NCBI GenBank assembly: GCA_045124055.1
Contig: JBGVKZ010000049.1
Coordinates: forward strand, 1 to 64,000
Direction: 5' to 3'
DNA length: 64,000 nt
Origin: CALZKI01 sp045124055
GTDB lineage: Bacteria; Bacillota; Clostridia; Lachnospirales; Lachnospiraceae
Both the position numbers and the translations under genes were made by a program. Below are positions 61,688 through 64,000 of this stretch, one piece after another (positions within the stretch are counted from its first letter, which is position 1; every line of letters starts with the position of its first letter). The notes beneath the pieces are model-generated. The model was not told the DNA's origin. It did no database searches and saw only the letters and a program-made list of their open reading frames with translations.

Positions 61688-62104
61688 CTATAATACAAAG
61701 CTAAATAAGGCCATTTTCGGGAAACAAATTTCCTGAATAACTACACCACCGACTTTTTTTCTCTCTACACCAATTTCCATAAATTTGTGAATTGGTAAAA
61801 TCTTAGTGGTATAGGCCTTTTTCCTTTTGCCAAAGAGCCCTTTTTTCTCCTCAAGTATATTGAATTTCACCTTGACTTTTAATTGCATATAGGTTCTGGC
61901 TGCAAACTCCTCTTTCGTCATATAATAAAAATGACTTTCCAAAGTAGTATCTGCATCTAAATCCTGCAAAAAATATCTTTCGATTACCGCTTTAATTTTG
62001 AAATTCACATCTGGGTGTTCAATCACTTCTCTGTAAGAAAGCTTTGCCCCTAAATAGATGTTCGAGTAATCTGTCATCGTATATTTATAATCTTTATTCT
62101 CCAT
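61688..62104 (-). CDS. Conserved hypothetical protein of 138 residues
   Basis: I do not recognise it with certainty; it resembles small DUF proteins found beside the M16 peptidase in Lachnospiraceae. It is soluble and lysine-rich, with a KKGLFGKRKKAYT turn and a hydrophobic C-terminal strand. AAGG precedes the ATG. It sits six bases after the sigma-like gene and 30 bases before the M16 gene, so it belongs to this operon. Confidence 0.75.
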   Translation of the reverse strand: MENKDYKYTMTDYSNIYLGAKLSYREVIEHPDVNFKIKAVIERYFLQDLDADTTLESHFYYMTKEEFAARTYMQLKVKVKFNILEEKKGLFGKRKKAYTTKILPIHKFMEIGVERKKVGGVVIQEICFPKMALFSFVL

Positions 62105-62110
62105 AGTACC

Positions 62111-62851
62111 TTACTTTTCCGTTTCTAAATACTCTATCTGTCCTGCACTAAATCGAATGGCTTCTAAAATATCGTCTATATCCATTCCGGTTTCTTCTGC
62201 CAGTTCTTCTTTTGTCACTTTTCTGCCAAGGGCTTCCGCCAACTCTTTGGCTTTTTCCATAACATTATTGACTCTCTCTACGATTTTTTGGTCCACTTCA
62301 TCTTCTGCCACGTTAGAAGCAATGTAATCTTCCATAGCGTCCATAATCATCTTTCCAAGAGCTCCCTGTGCCTCGGCGGCATTTTCAAAACAACCAAGCA
62401 TTGTCACGCCTAAAGTTAAAGATACGTTTCCTTCACCAATTAAATCTTCCAACAAAACTCCCTGACCTGCATATAACTTTGCAAAATCGATAACATCTGG
62501 CAAAAATGCCTGTATCAGCTTTGCCTGTGCGTTGACATCGCCTGCCATAGCGGATAAAGTAATGGCTTCTTTTTCTCCTGCTGACACTTGTGGAATTTCC
62601 TTTAGTTCTTCTAAATAAAATTGCAGATAATTGGTATCTTCACTGGTTAAAAAGGCATCCGCATCCACATCTTTATCAATGCCAATATTGGCTTTTTCCA
62701 AATATTCATACACCAGTTTCATCTGTTCTTCGTCCATCTCTAAGTCCAAAAACTGCTCATCGATTTCCGCTTTTGAAATTTTATTTCCTGATAACTTTGC
62801 CAATTCTTTTACTTTCTGTAAGGCTTTGGCAAACTGTATTTCCTTCTCCAT
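62111..62851 (-). CDS. Sigma-70-like protein lacking region 4
   Basis: 246 acidic residues. From about residue 70, the stretch TNYLQFYLEELKEIPQVSAG resembles sigma region 1.2, and the following AKLIQAFLPDVIDFAKLYAG and LLEDLIGEGNVSL resemble regions 2.1-2.2 that bind the RNA polymerase beta' clamp. The aromatic and basic residues of regions 2.3-2.4 are absent. KAKELAEALGRKVTKEELAEETGM (about 195-218) resembles region 3. The chain ends without a region 4 helix-turn-helix. It should be able to contact polymerase without recognising a normal promoter. GAGGAG precedes the ATG. Confidence 0.75.
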   Translation of the reverse strand: MEKEIQFAKALQKVKELAKLSGNKISKAEIDEQFLDLEMDEEQMKLVYEYLEKANIGIDKDVDADAFLTSEDTNYLQFYLEELKEIPQVSAGEKEAITLSAMAGDVNAQAKLIQAFLPDVIDFAKLYAGQGVLLEDLIGEGNVSLTLGVTMLGCFENAAEAQGALGKMIMDAMEDYIASNVAEDEVDQKIVERVNNVMEKAKELAEALGRKVTKEELAEETGMDIDDILEAIRFSAGQIEYLETEK

Positions 62852-62869
62852 ATAAAAACTCCTCTAATC

Positions 62870-63763
62870 TTATTTTACGTGAGTGTGGGTAAACAAATGG
62901 TCTTGACAATATTCATAATTGCCTTCACATTTCGAGCAATATCGGAATTCCAAATTTTCTCCATCCGCCTCCGTACGACCACAAATGGCACATTTATGTC
63001 TTGTATTCGCATTGGCTCTGTTGACCTTTGCCCGATATACCACTCTTTGTTTCATCTGTTTTCTTGTAATCCGCACTTTTTTCCTGCTGGTAAAGAAGAA
63101 AATAATAAAGTTCAGTAACGACATCACAATCATAACCACAGTTGGATAGGCTCCTGCAAGGATATTAACAACCAATTCATACCCTAAAAATACACCATAA
63201 GCAATTCCAATCCATTTCATTTTAATTGGAATCACAAACATCAGTAGTACCTGCATATCCGGGAAGGTACAGGCAAACGCCAGTAAAATCGACATATTGA
63301 CATAATAAGTCGTAAATTGGAGTGATGCTAACGTACTGTATCCGGCACATAAATATTGTAATGCAGCTTTTATATCCGTCGTTCCCTGTAACATCGGATA
63401 ATGCTGCAATACGCTAATTGCCACATACAAAAAACTCCCTACAATAATGCAGATAAATCCTGTAAACATATATACATTATATCGATAAGTACCCCAGGTA
63501 CGCTCTAAACTTGTCCCTAGAGAATAATAAAAATATAAGGTAATAATAATCCAGAAACTGATTTTTCCCGGTGGCACTAATATCCAAGTAACCAGTCTCC
63601 AAATCTGCCCCTGCATAATGATTTTGTAAGGGTCTAACGTTAAATACATCATAAAATCTGAATTGATAAGTGTCATCAAATAGCCAAAGGCATAACAGAT
63701 TATCAAATACAAAGATAAATTTTTAATGGCAAATCTGCCAAATTTCTTTTCCAACTTACTCAT
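62870..63763 (-). CDS. Rhomboid-like membrane protein with C-terminal zinc ribbon (probably non-catalytic)
   Basis: 297 residues from ATG 63763 (MSKLEKKFGRFAIKNLSLYL). An in-frame start at 63820 is possible but has no ribosome binding site. Six hydrophobic helices with the rhomboid-like GQIWRLVTWILVPPG and SLERTWGTYRYNVYMF segments are visible. The catalytic GxSG appears as GYST, and no His is found in the last helix, so protease activity is doubtful. The basic C-terminus carries CAICGRTE and YCSKCEGNYEYCQDH, a probable zinc-binding ribbon. First gene of the operon leading to era. Confidence 0.8.
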   Translation of the reverse strand: MSKLEKKFGRFAIKNLSLYLIICYAFGYLMTLINSDFMMYLTLDPYKIIMQGQIWRLVTWILVPPGKISFWIIITLYFYYSLGTSLERTWGTYRYNVYMFTGFICIIVGSFLYVAISVLQHYPMLQGTTDIKAALQYLCAGYSTLASLQFTTYYVNMSILLAFACTFPDMQVLLMFVIPIKMKWIGIAYGVFLGYELVVNILAGAYPTVVMIVMSLLNFIIFFFTSRKKVRITRKQMKQRVVYRAKVNRANANTRHKCAICGRTEADGENLEFRYCSKCEGNYEYCQDHLFTHTHVK

Positions 63764-63907
63764 AACTACTTCTATTCTTTCCTCGCCTTTTTCATAAATA
63801 ATCTCTATTTTATCATTCAAAACTTTTCTTGTAAACTTTCCAACGTTTAATACGCGATTTTTTCATATATTTTATACTTTTTTAATATCTCATAATAAAT
63901 AGGAAGA

Positions 63908-63936
63908 TTGCAATTTATTCTCATCGAGTGTATAAT
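63908..63936 (+). promoter_or_regulatory. Sigma-A promoter directed out of the right edge
   Basis: TTGCAA (63908-63913) and TATAAT (63931-63936) with a 17-base spacer. The gene it serves lies beyond the window. Confidence 0.65.
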
Positions 63937-63945
63937 TACTCAGAA

Positions 63946-63962
63946 TGCGACAAAATTCGACA
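63946..63962. promoter_or_regulatory. Tandem Spo0A-box-like sites downstream of a promoter
   Basis: TTCGACA (63956-63962) is an exact match to the reverse of the 0A box TGTCGAA. TGCGACA (63946-63952) is a one-mismatch copy, ten bases upstream. Both fall about 10-26 bases past the -10 box, where bound Spo0A would repress. Confidence 0.5.
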
Positions 63963-64000
63963 GATAGTTTATAAACAATATATTTTAAAAAAAGAGAAAA

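Overview
The window is a 64-kb piece of chromosome from a low-GC, spore-forming anaerobic Firmicute, most likely a Lachnospiraceae-type Clostridium. The evidence is AT-rich DNA with AGGAGG ribosome binding sites, spoIVA, a SpoIID/LytB protein and a SleB-type hydrolase, an Rnf complex, PEP carboxykinase, a membrane decarboxylase operon, single-chain glycyl-tRNA synthetase, a Phe T-box, and no aerobic respiratory genes. The family-level placement is inference from gene content. Nearly all genes lie on the minus strand. The plus-strand exceptions are tyrA, an AP2-domain protein, apbE and an RNase H-like nuclease.

Layout, left to right. 1-654 has no convincing gene but holds a 32-bp imperfect hairpin, an array of dyads repeating every ~52 bp, and a 21-bp perfect hairpin. 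655-8848: spoIVA, an EF-G paralogue, a GC-rich cruciform element, tyrA, a PilZ protein, queA and an M18 aminopeptidase. 8889-12674: pheST behind a T-box. 12680-16813: a YihY membrane protein, a long SpoIID/LytB protein, and an apparently deleted membrane-protein gene. 16899-22806: pckA, then the thrC-deoC-pepP operon. 22859-26638: cortex-hydrolase-like protein, AP2 protein, GH25 lysozyme-like protein, apbE. 26643-32843: YbaK, Nudix, and the rnfCDGEAB operon. 33003-40484: nuclease, then tetR-rpiR-yhiN-cmk-ispH-rpsA-cheR. 40523-45935: the biotin-dependent decarboxylase/transcarboxylase operon. 46018-51195: two D,D-carboxypeptidases around scpAB and a phosphoesterase, and rpsU. 51215-63763: rhomboid-like, sigma-like, unknown, M16 peptidase, DUF4349, era, yqzL, recO, lipoprotein, glyS, alaS. 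The right edge has a plus-strand promoter followed by Spo0A-like boxes.

How the genes fit together. PEP carboxykinase, the membrane decarboxylase/carboxyltransferase set and Rnf form an anaerobic energy module that links oxaloacetate and acyl-CoA carboxylation to ion pumping and ferredoxin/NAD oxidation. ApbE, one gene cluster away, is the enzyme family that attaches FMN to RnfG and RnfD. SpoIVA, SpoIID/LytB and the SleB-like protein serve sporulation or germination. The era-yqzL-recO, cmk-ispH-rpsA and scpAB blocks are conserved housekeeping clusters.

The most unusual items are the phased dyad array (143-445), the cruciform (4496-4634), the sigma-like protein without region 4 (62111-62851), the AP2 protein with a decayed HNH core (23659-24462), the combined 12S-like and 5S-like carboxyltransferase operon with a Na+-pump subunit, and the Cys-rich tail on RnfE. 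All calls come from reading the sequence by eye; no searches or folding programs were run.
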